Of a stretch of DNA of 64,000 bases, positions 20,890-30,600 are shown piece by piece; positions within the stretch are counted from its first letter, which is position 1; each line of letters begins with the position of its first letter. The notes under the pieces are model-generated. The model did no database searches and had not been told where the DNA came from. It saw only the letters and a program-made list of their open reading frames with translations. Both the position numbers and the translations under genes were made by a program. Location: NCBI RefSeq assembly GCF_000737065.1, contig NZ_AQRC01000010.1, positions 62,001 through 126,000 on the forward strand, given 5' to 3'. This DNA is from Thioclava atlantica (GTDB lineage Bacteria; Pseudomonadota; Alphaproteobacteria; Rhodobacterales; Rhodobacteraceae).

Positions 20890-22761
20890 TCAGCTCAGCG
20901 CGTCGCCATCGAAGACGAAGTCCTGCTCCGTCATGTCGTGGTGGCCCTCGAGCTCGATCTCGAAGTCATAGGCGTCCTCGTCCTCTCCGCCCGGGCCGAG
21001 CCGCCCGCGCACGAGCGTCAGCTCCGAGCCGTCCCCGTCCTGCTGTTCGTAGACGCAGAAGACCGCGCCCTCCGCTTCCGGCGGGGCATCCCCCCCACCC
21101 GCGAAATACAGCTTGCGCGCGGCATAGCCCTCCCCGCCCGGGTCGAGTTGCGAGAAATCGATGCGGTCGCCGGGTTCGAAATCGGTGATCCGGTCGTTCC
21201 CGGCCCCGTCATTCGTGAGAGACCTGACGCTGGTGAAGACGAAACGGTCCTCGCCCGCGCCACCCGAGAAGGTGTTGGCGTCCTCGTCCGCGATCAGGCA
21301 ATCGTCGCCCGCGCCCGCCGCGACGCGCTCGATCCCCACCAGCGTCCCCTGCCCGCCTTCGACCTCGAACGTCCCCGACCGCAGATCGACGCGCGCATCG
21401 GCCGCGATCGCCGAGAAGTCGAGCGTGTCCTCGCCTTCCCCGCCGTCATAGCTGTCGCCGTCGCACTCCTCGGCCTGCGCGATCAGGAAGCGATCCTCAC
21501 CGGCTCCGCCGGAAAGCGCATCCGCCCCCGCGCCGCCGTCGAGCCGGTCGTCGCCCTCCCCGCCGATGAGCGTATCCGACCCGGCATCGCCTGCGAGCAC
21601 ATCGTCACCCGCGCCCCCGTCGAGCAGGTCGTCTCCGTCCCCGCCATGCAGCGTGTCATCCCCGGCCCCGCCGAAGACGATGTCATTGCCCGCGCCCGCG
21701 AAGACGAGATCATCGCCGGTCCCGCCATAGATCACGTCATCGCCCGCGCCGCCGAGCAGAACGTCATTCCCGTCGCCGCCATCGAGCATGTCGGCGCCTT
21801 CGCGCCCGTAGAGGATGTCGTGCCCGCCATAGCCGCGCATCGCATCTCCCCGAGGCGTTCCGGTGAGCAGATCGTCGCCCGGCCCGCCGCTCACATCGCG
21901 TCCCGGCGCGGGCAGGAAATCCGCGCGGGCGATCTGCGCGACAGACTCCTCGCCGTCGGAAATCCGATAGGAAAACGTGACCTCGCCGGCAAAGCCCTGT
22001 TCGGGCGTGAAGAGCCAGCTTCCGTCCCCGCGCGCGAGCACGGTCCCGCCCTCGACAGCGAGATCCTCGACATGGAGCGGGTCACCATCGGGATCGATCG
22101 CGCCCGCCAGCAGCACCGCAGCCGTGAGGATGACCGCCTCGTCGCTCCGGCCCGGCGCGAGCCGGACGGGGCCGCGGAGCTGGGGACGATGGTTGCGCTC
22201 GGTCTGTGCGTCCGCATTCTCGGCCGCTGCGCGTTCCACCCCCGACCCCGTTCCCGCGGAAGTGGGGATCTCGGGGGGCGTGGCCGGGGGGGCCGGCTGA
22301 CCGCGCTCGGGGCGGCCCGCCGAATTCTGTGGGAAGAAGAAGGTCTCGTCGTCGGTTGCGATGACGGCCTCGCGCTCATGAACCCGCGAAAGAGCGCGGG
22401 AGGGCGAGAGGTGACGCTGCATCGGGAAAGGCACGACATTCTCGGCGAAACCGGGCGGGCCGTCTTCCTGTTCGGGCGCGCGGGTGGGCGCCATCTCGGG
22501 CGCATCGAGCATCGCGGGTGGATGGCGCGGCCCAGTTGGCGCCTCGGGCTCGTGCGGCGGCGCGCCCCGATCCTCGCCCCGCGTATCGGCCAGCGCTTCC
22601 TCGCCGCCGAAGAACCGGCTGGCAAGCCCCCCCCAGAGCACTGCGGTGAAGGGAAGGAGTGCGCGCGCCAGCCACGAGGCCCGCTCGTCGCTGCGGAAGC
22701 GCTGGCGCGGCGCGCTCGCGGCCTCGTCATCGGGAATTCCGAGTTTGAGCTTGTCGTCCAT
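20890..22761 (-). CDS. RTX calcium-binding protein with cadherin-like domain
   Basis: A 623-residue acidic protein between the exporter and adaptor genes. Residues 29-51 form an unusual hydrophobic segment (WLARALLPFTAVLWGG). A disordered Pro/Ala/Glu linker follows to about 190, then a cadherin-like domain (about 191-280, with GAIDPDGDPLHV and GSWLFTPEQGF). About fifteen GGxGxDxLx nonapeptides (about 290-440) should fold as a calcium-filled beta roll. The C-terminus is serralysin-like, with FEPGDRIDFSQLD and the final DFEIELEGHHDM motif. Likely a type I substrate or surface-linked partner of the peroxidase; no enzymatic motif is visible. Confidence 0.85.
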   Translation of the reverse strand: MDDKLKLGIPDDEAASAPRQRFRSDERASWLARALLPFTAVLWGGLASRFFGGEEALADTRGEDRGAPPHEPEAPTGPRHPPAMLDAPEMAPTRAPEQEDGPPGFAENVVPFPMQRHLSPSRALSRVHEREAVIATDDETFFFPQNSAGRPERGQPAPPATPPEIPTSAGTGSGVERAAAENADAQTERNHRPQLRGPVRLAPGRSDEAVILTAAVLLAGAIDPDGDPLHVEDLAVEGGTVLARGDGSWLFTPEQGFAGEVTFSYRISDGEESVAQIARADFLPAPGRDVSGGPGDDLLTGTPRGDAMRGYGGHDILYGREGADMLDGGDGNDVLLGGAGDDVIYGGTGDDLVFAGAGNDIVFGGAGDDTLHGGDGDDLLDGGAGDDVLAGDAGSDTLIGGEGDDRLDGGAGADALSGGAGEDRFLIAQAEECDGDSYDGGEGEDTLDFSAIAADARVDLRSGTFEVEGGQGTLVGIERVAAGAGDDCLIADEDANTFSGGAGEDRFVFTSVRSLTNDGAGNDRITDFEPGDRIDFSQLDPGGEGYAARKLYFAGGGDAPPEAEGAVFCVYEQQDGDGSELTLVRGRLGPGGEDEDAYDFEIELEGHHDMTEQDFVFDGDALS

Positions 22762-22764
22762 GCC

Positions 22765-24552
22765 TCACCCCGCAGCCTGTCTGGTTTCTCCGGCCGGCGC
22801 GCCCGCCACCTCTTCGCCCGGCCCGTCCTCGCCCGGACGTTTCGGCAGCGGCTTGAGCGAGACCGCGCGATTGACGATCTCGTCCTTCGGGCCGAAGGCC
22901 ACCAGCTTGCCGCCCTGGATGAACCCCACCAGATTGACCGCCTCGAGCGCGCGCGGCCGATGCGCGATCACGATCACGATCCCGCCCCGGGCGCGCACCG
23001 AGTTCAGCGCCTCGGTCAGCGCCGCCTCCCCGTTCGCGTCGAGATTGGAGTTCGGTTCGTCGAGCACGACGAGGAAGGGATCGCCGAAAAGCGCCCGAGC
23101 CAGCCCCACCCGCTGCCGCTGACCGGCCGAGAGCGCCGTGCCATGCGGGCCGAGCTGCGTCTGGTAGCCGTCGGGCAGATGGATGATGGTCTGATGCGCG
23201 CCCGCCGCCTTCGCAGCCGCCACGATCTTCTCGGGCGCCACGCCCTCCTCGAAGCGGCAGATATTCTCCGCGATCGAGCCCTCCATCAGCGAGACCTCCT
23301 GCGGCAGGTAGCCGACATGGCGTCCGAGCTGATCGGCACGCCACTGATCGAGCGCGGCCCCGTCGAGGCGCACATGCCCGCGCAGGAGCGGCCAGACCCC
23401 CACGAGCCCCTTGGCGAGCGTCGTCTTGCCGCTGCCGCTCGGTCCGATCAACCCGAGCGCATCACCCGCGCGCAGCGCGAAATTCACGTCGCTCATCAGG
23501 ACGGCCCCGCTGCCCGGGGCGACGATGGTGACGCCCTCGACGCTGAGCGAGACGCGCGGTGCGGGCAACTCGACGATCTCGTCATCCTCCGCGATCGTGG
23601 CGAGCGTGTCCTTGAGCCGCGTCAGGCTGCGCCGGGCGGCGGCGAAGCCTTTCCAGTTACCGATCGCCAGCTCGATGGGCGCGAGCGCGCGCGAGGCCGC
23701 GACCGAACAGGCGATGATCGCGCCGGCCGAGAGTTCGCCCACCATCGTCAGATAGGCGCCGAGCCCCAGAAGCGCGGATTGCAGCATCATCCGCATCACC
23801 TTCGACAGACCGCTGAGCGTTCCGGTGATGTCGCTGGTGCGCGCATGGAGCTGAAGGTGTTCGGCATTGGCGGCATCGAACCGGGCAACGGCGCGCTGAC
23901 CGAACCCCATCGCCTGGAGAACGTCGGCATTGCGGGTATTGGTATCGGCGATGCTTGAGCGTGCGACGCTCGCGCGCTGCAATTCGCGGCCGGCCCGGCG
24001 CGACAGGATCTCGGTGATCACGGTCATGGTGATCAGCACGCAGGCACCGCCCAGCGTGAGCAGACCCAGAAGCGGATGGAGCATGTAGACGAAGCCCAGA
24101 AAGAGCGGCATCCACGGAATGTCGAGCAGCGCCACCGCGCCCGGCCCCGAGACGAAGCTGCGGATCGTGTCCACGTCGCGCCCGCGCTCGAGCGCCTCGG
24201 CCGAGGAATAGCCGAAGCGCGGCATCTCGATCGTCACCCGGTGCGCGAGCGGGGCGAGGCGGGTGTCGATCCGCGCGCCGATCCGCACCAGGATCTGGTT
24301 GCGCAGCACGTCGAAGAGCCCCTGGAACAGATAGAGCGCGATCGCCAGCACCGAGAGCGCGAGCAGCGTCGGCACCGAGCCGCTGGTGAGCGCGCGGTCA
24401 TAGATCTGGAGCATGTAGAACGACCCCGTCAGCGCCAGCAGGCTGATCAGGAAGGACAGCGCCAGCAGGAAGGTGACGAGACCGCGATATCGGCCCAGAC
24501 GTTGCGAGACGATCTCCTCGCTGGCTTGGAAGCGGCGGCGTTTGGTGCTCAT
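22765..24552 (-). CDS. type I secretion ABC transporter, PrtD family (permease-ATPase)
   Basis: Inner-membrane exporter that recognises the uncleaved C-terminal signal of RTX substrates and powers their secretion. The 595-residue protein has six membrane helices in residues about 30-310, without the C39-like N-terminal domain of the HlyB type, so it belongs to the PrtD/AprD group. The nucleotide-binding domain has Walker A GLIGPSGSGKTTLAKG (near 370), signature LSAGQRQRVGLARAL (near 475), and Walker B FLVVLDEPNSNLD. It follows the peroxidase gene after an 81-base gap holding a hairpin, and ends 3 bases before the second RTX gene. Confidence 0.95.
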   Translation of the reverse strand: MSTKRRRFQASEEIVSQRLGRYRGLVTFLLALSFLISLLALTGSFYMLQIYDRALTSGSVPTLLALSVLAIALYLFQGLFDVLRNQILVRIGARIDTRLAPLAHRVTIEMPRFGYSSAEALERGRDVDTIRSFVSGPGAVALLDIPWMPLFLGFVYMLHPLLGLLTLGGACVLITMTVITEILSRRAGRELQRASVARSSIADTNTRNADVLQAMGFGQRAVARFDAANAEHLQLHARTSDITGTLSGLSKVMRMMLQSALLGLGAYLTMVGELSAGAIIACSVAASRALAPIELAIGNWKGFAAARRSLTRLKDTLATIAEDDEIVELPAPRVSLSVEGVTIVAPGSGAVLMSDVNFALRAGDALGLIGPSGSGKTTLAKGLVGVWPLLRGHVRLDGAALDQWRADQLGRHVGYLPQEVSLMEGSIAENICRFEEGVAPEKIVAAAKAAGAHQTIIHLPDGYQTQLGPHGTALSAGQRQRVGLARALFGDPFLVVLDEPNSNLDANGEAALTEALNSVRARGGIVIVIAHRPRALEAVNLVGFIQGGKLVAFGPKDEIVNRAVSLKPLPKRPGEDGPGEEVAGAPAGETRQAAG

Positions 24553-24602
24553 GTGATCCCCCTTCGGATCGGCAAGGTTGCGAGCAAATCAGGCAAGCGG
24601 CA

Positions 24603-24626
24603 CGCCCGGGGTCCACGCCCCGGGCG
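24603..24626 (-). terminator. hairpin between peroxidase and exporter genes (possible attenuator)
   Basis: CGCCCGGGG and CCCCGGGCG pair perfectly over 9 bp around a six-base loop, 8 bases after the peroxidase stop. No T-run follows on the minus strand, so it is more likely a partial block or an mRNA 3'-end stabiliser than a full terminator. It could set higher expression of the substrate than of its exporter. Confidence 0.5.
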
Positions 24627-24633
24627 CGTCGCG

Positions 24634-27600
24634 TCAGTTCAGGCCGTTGAAGTCCGACCCGTCGAGGTCGTGATGCCCCAGCAGATCGATCTCGAAATCG
24701 GCATCCGGGTCGTCGTTGACATTGCCCGTGATGAGCGTGTGCTCCCCGTCGCCGCGCATCTCGTGGCTGATCCGGAGCTGGCCCGCGGCGCTGAAATCGC
24801 CGGCGGCGAAGAGCACGAAGGACTGGTTCCCCGCGGTGCCCTGATCGGCGTCGATCCCGCTCAGGTCGATCTTGTCGCCCGGCGCGAAGCCGAGGATCCG
24901 GTCGCCATCCGCATCCGCGGCCGAGCCGAAGACGAAGGTGTCGTTGCCGCCCCCGCCATCCATCACGTTCACCGCGGCATTGGCGGTGATCTTGTCGTCG
25001 CCGCTGCCGGTGATCACGTTCTCGAAGCTGTAGATCTGGTCGGCTTCGGTTCCGATCATCACCTGGCCATGCCCCATCGCCCCGTGCCCGAGATCGACCT
25101 CGACCGAGGCCGAGACCGCGGCGTAGTCGATCGTATCGGTCCCCTCGCCGCCCCAGTAGCTGTCGCGCCCGTCCCCTTCGGTCGCGATCACGAGATCGTC
25201 GCCGTCATCGGCAAAGACCATATCGTCCCCTGCCCCGGCCTCGATCACGTCATCGCCATCCCCGCCGAAGAGACGGTCATTGCCGCCATCCCCGAAGAGA
25301 AGGTCGTCACCCGCATTGCCGAGCGCGTTGTCGGCGCCGTCGCCTGCGAAGACGACGTCGTTCATCCCCGCGCCGATGAAGGTCTCTCCGGTCGCGTCGC
25401 CCACGAACACCAGCCCGTCGGTCTGGGGCATGCCAGCATCGGGCGCGGAAGCGTCATCGCCATCATCGCCATCCTCGCCCTCTTGCGCGGACGAAGCCTC
25501 GTGGCGGGCATTTTCCAGAACGTCCTGGGTCCGGTTCTGACCGATCACGACATTGTCGCCGCCGCCGCCGTGGAAGACGATGCGGTGGTCCGAGGCGAGC
25601 CCCGAGATATCGACCGTGTCGTCGCCCTCGTCGCCATTCACGGTGATCGTGGAGTAGTTGAGGCTGGTGCCGCTGAAATCGCCCACGATCTGCACGGTAT
25701 CGCCGCGTCCGCCGCCCCCCCCGCCATTGAGACCGCCATTATTGTCATTCGCGGTCACGTCGCGGGTGTTGATCGTGATTTCCTCGACATTGGCGAGCTC
25801 TGCGATCACCTCGCCATTGCGGGTGACGACGATCTCGGCCGCCGCATTCTCGACGCTGAGGCCCGCCGCCATCGCGGCCGCGACGGTGTAGATCGCGAAG
25901 GTCTCGCTGGTGCGGTTGCCGGTGATGGTGAAACGGTCGCCCGCCGCGCCATTGCCGCCCCCATCGACGAAATCGCGCCCATCGCTGCGTGCGGGCCGGT
26001 TGGGACGCGGATTGGTCACGTTCCAGAGGATCGCGTCATTGCCCGACCCGCCGGTGATCGTGTCATTTCCGGCGCGGCCATAGATCACGTTGTCATTGCT
26101 GGACGCCGACCGGTCGATCACGTCGTCCGTGGCGCGCCCGGTGACGATCTCGAAGGTCTCGGTGACCTGCGTGCCGCCGATGTCGGTGGCGCGGATCTCG
26201 ACCGTCTCGACATTGCCGCCCGGAAGCCCGCTCTGCAGCCGGACCTCGTTATTCGTCCCGTCGCCGGGCGTGAGCGTGATCGACGCATTGCTGGTGGAGA
26301 GCAGCTCGAAGCTCGCCTGGGTGTCGAAGGGCGCATCGGTCGAGAGCCGCGCGATCCTTCCGCCCGCCGAGAGCGCCTCCCAGGAGATGTCCGACATCGG
26401 CCCGACATCGAGCGAAACCGTCTGATCGGCGAATTCGGCCCGGTCCATGCCGACGAGGATGTCGACCCCGTCGGTCTCGGTCGCGTTGCCGTTTCCGTCG
26501 GTCGCCGGGCGCAGGTCGGTGATGCGGATCGCCTGCTGGCCGTTGAGCATGACCATCTCGATCCGGTAATCGTCGCGATTGCCGCGATAGACCGCCGTAT
26601 CGCTCCCCTCCACCCCGGTTTCGCCCAGGATATGGCCGAGCGATCCATCCGAGAACAGGACGCGGGTGTCGCCCGTGCCGTACCAGTTCTCGATGAAGCC
26701 CTCGACGGTCACCGCCGGGTCATGGCGCACATCACCGATCCAGTAGAGGTTGCTGTCCACGATCGCGCGGTCGCCGAAGAGGTAATCGACGCGGCCCGTG
26801 GCCTGATCGCCCTCGTCGCCCAGACCGGTGAGACGGTCATCGCCGCCACCGCCCACGAGGTAGTTGTTGGGCCCGTTCGAGCCGACGGCATTGGCGTCCG
26901 CCCCGGTCAGATCGTCATTATATTGCGACCCGACGAGCCCTTCTAGGAAGGCATATTGGTCTATCAGGTTCGACCCGGTGCCCGCGTTGTTCGAGGTCTG
27001 GAGACTGGCGATGATGTTGATAAAGGCGTTCTCATAGGAGCCGATATCCATATCGCCCTCGGTACCGTCGCCATTGAACTCGATCACCGGGTTGAGCTGC
27101 GCCGGGCTGTCCCCGTTCAGGCGGTCGCCATCATTGGCGGTCGGGCCGAGCCCGCCTTCGAGCAGGTCATTGCCAGAGCCGCCGTTGATATTGTCATCGC
27201 CGACGCCGCCGACCATCCAGTCGGACCCGTTCCCGCCGAACATCTCGTCGACGCCGTCGCCGCCCTCCATGTAGTCGTTGCCGTCTCCGCCCATCATCAG
27301 GTCGGTGTCGCCCTCGCCATAGAGACGGTCGTCGCCATCGTCGCCGAAGACCTCGTCGATCCCGTCGCCGCCATGGACCTCGTCATCGCCCGCGTTGCCA
27401 TGCGCGGTGTCGAGAACGCCCGGCCCGGCGAAGATCGTGTCATTGCCCGCCCCGCCGGAGATGAAATCGTCATTCTCGTAATCGGTGATGTAGTCGTCGC
27501 CGTCGCCGCCATAGATATGGTCGTTGCCCTGCGCGCCCTCGATGACGTCATTGCCCTCGTCGCCATAGAGCACGTCATCGCCCAGCGCGCCGACGATGAA

Positions 27601-30600
27601 GTCGTCGCCCGAGAGCCCGATCACGGTGATATGGCCGTCATTGGCTGGGCCGCCGGGCACGGTCTCGGTCAGCTCGACATTGTCGATCAGGATCTGGTCG
27701 TTCGAGCCCGCGAGGTCGAATTTCTCGATCACGATGCGCAGATCCAGACCCGCCGAGCCGGCCGGGATCGCCCCGGTGACCAGCGTGACGGTGATCTTGC
27801 CGCCATTCTCGGCGGGCGGATCGAAGATGACCGAGCCGAGCAGCACGCCATTTTCGTCGAAGAGCTTCGCCTCGCCGCCGGTCGCCTCGCGATCGAAGCG
27901 GTCGATGACGTCGAAGCTCAGCGTGTAGGTCGCGCCCTCGACCAGCGCCATCGAGACGGTCTTGGCAAGGATCGCGCCGCCGTTCAGATAGGCGACCTGA
28001 TCCCCGGTCAGCACCGCACCGTCCACGGGCGGGTTCGGATCGGCCGAGAGCACCTCGGTCTCGGGCGCCCACGTGCCGCCATCGGTCAGGGTCCAGCCCT
28101 CGGGCGCGCCGTTGAGATAGGTGCCGTTGGTATTCGTGGTGCCGACGCCATCGCCCATGGCCGGGGCCTCGAAGCTGCCATTGCCGACATCGATCCGGGT
28201 CACGACGTCGGGCAGCCGCTCCAGCGTGGCGTTGAAATAGTCATTATCGCCATAGGGATCGCCGCTGCCATTGTCGCGGGCATCCTCGTGATAGCTGCCC
28301 GAAGAGGTCGTGCCGTCGAGCGTATAGGTCGCCGAGGGCTTGCCGAAGGCATCGGGAATATGCTCCAGCCCCGTCGCACGCATGATCAGATCCGCGAATT
28401 GCTCGCCGATGATCTGGTCGCCCAGATGGTGACCGACCGGCATCCGGTAGAGGTAGTAGAACCGGTCGCCATCCTGCAGGCGCTGCGCGAAATCGAGGAT
28501 GATGAAGCTGAAGGTCGTGCCCAGCGGCCCGTCGAAGAGCGGCTGCTCGGCCAGCCCGCCGATCCAGAGATCGATATCCCAGAAGCCCTGATCGCCCGCG
28601 CCGCCGCTGATCGTCCAGCCGACGCCCGGCGTGTAGGTGGGCTCGCCCGAGCCGCGCATGAACATCACCGCCGCGTCATGCATCGGATCGGCCGCATCGG
28701 CCGCCGCGTCGATGATGCCCTGCGCGATCTCGCGGATCTGCCACAATTCGCCCGTACCCGCCTGATAGGCGTCGCGTGCGGCCTGAAGGCCGAAGGTGCC
28801 ATCCGCGTCGCGGCCATAGGCGGCGATGAAGTTCACCAGCGATTCCGGGGTCCTCAGATGGGCGCCGAAATCCTCCCAGCTATGATAGGGAGCGATGCCC
28901 GAACCGTTGGCATTGTTCGCGGTGTTCTGGGTCAGCCCGTCGAACACCTCCTGGCGCAGTTCGTTGAGCGTGGGCAGGCCGACATCGCGGCCGCGCGCGA
29001 TGTTGAGCGCCGCGAGATCGAGCGGCACGCCGACCAGCGATTGCTGGAGCGCGGCGGTGACGAACTCGTCCATCTCGTTGCCTTCCTGGGTCAGCAGACC
29101 CGCAGCGATCCCGGCCGCGCCATAGGCGTCGTACTGGTCGGGATTGAGGAAGACGTCGAAAAGCCCCTTCTCGACATAGGTGGGCGTATAGCCCGGCTCG
29201 CCCGGCTTGATCCCGTTCGCATCCTCGACGGCAAGCTGCACGGTTTCGCGCAGCTGCGAATGGCCGAGCCGGAACACGGCCTGCGCGAATTCGAGCGAGA
29301 TATCGAGATTGATATCGGCCGAGTAGGAAACGAATTCGGGCAGCGCCGGGTAGAGGCCGGTGACGTACTGGTCGATGGCGATATGGTTGTATTCGGTCTC
29401 GGTGATGATCCGGGCCGCCTGGTAGAGCTTCTCGCCGTCCCAGCTCAGCCCATCCGCGATCGCCTGCACCACCGCATCGTCCGAGAGATCCTGCGCCATC
29501 CAGCCAGCGAGCGTGGCCTGATCGACATCTTGGGCGAGCCAGCCGCCCACATCGGCGCCGTCGCCGTTGAGCGCCGTCAGATCGCCGCGCGCCGCCGCAT
29601 CGCGGATCGCGGCGAGCTTGATCGCGTTGGACTGGAGATTGTGTTCCTCGTGGAAGACGTGGTGCACCGAGGTCAGGGTGATATTCTCGTTCACCCGCCC
29701 GTCGCCCGAAACCTTGTGGCGGGCGAGCAGCGCATCGTCATAGGTGAAGCCCCCCGCATATGGATCGGAGGCCGGGTCGAGTTCGTTGCCCTGAGCATCG
29801 GTCCCCGGAGCCGCGCCATGCGCGATGTCGATCAGGATCGCCTGATTGGTGAACCGCACCTCGCCGATCTGCGCGGCGGAGCACTCGCCCGCCATCGCGT
29901 CCTCGAGGCTCCAGCGCAGGAACGGGTCGTATTCGGCGATCTCGGCATAGCTGCCATAGACGGTTCCGGCGATCTCGATGCCGGTGGTCGCGCCGATCGC
30001 CTCGAGATCGGCGATGCTCTGGTCCGAGCTGAACAGGAAGTCCTGCTGCGCGGTGAATTCGATGCGCCCGATCGCGTCGGCGCGGATCCACGGGGTGTCG
30101 AGCACATCCGTGTCGATCAGGCCGATCCCGAGACGCGCCGCATTGACCTTCATGTCGGCCCAGGTCGCAAGCTCCTCGGTCCCGTCGACCATCGACCCGT
30201 CGGGCGCGGCGGCCGCCCCCATCGAGACATCGACCTCGACGAGATTTCCCGCCGCGTCGAAACGGTGAACGATCCCGTCCTCGGCCCCGGTGATCAGAAG
30301 GCCCGTCACGCCGCCGGTCGCATCGTATTGGCGCACCAGCACGTTGGTCGATTCATGCGAGCCGTAGGTCTGACTCTGATCGATCATGAGACCGGTATTG
30401 TTCGTGTAGACCGGGGTGACACCGGGCAGCAGGTTGCCTTGCTCGTCGAAATCGCTGTCCGGGTTCGACAGCTTGGCCCGGCTGAGCATCATCATGTTCG
30501 ATACGCCGGGGATGTAGGCGGGATCGGCCGGGTCGATCCAGAGCGGGTCGTTCGGGCTGAGCGGGATCATCACCACCCCGCCCGTCTTCTGGATGAAGTC

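Noticed and set aside
21480-21850. Tandem DNA repeats in the RTX regions, which could be taken for a CRISPR or satellite array
   Set aside because: The periodicity is 27 bases in frame, encoding GGxGxDxLx nonapeptides, with degenerate DNA and no spacer structure.
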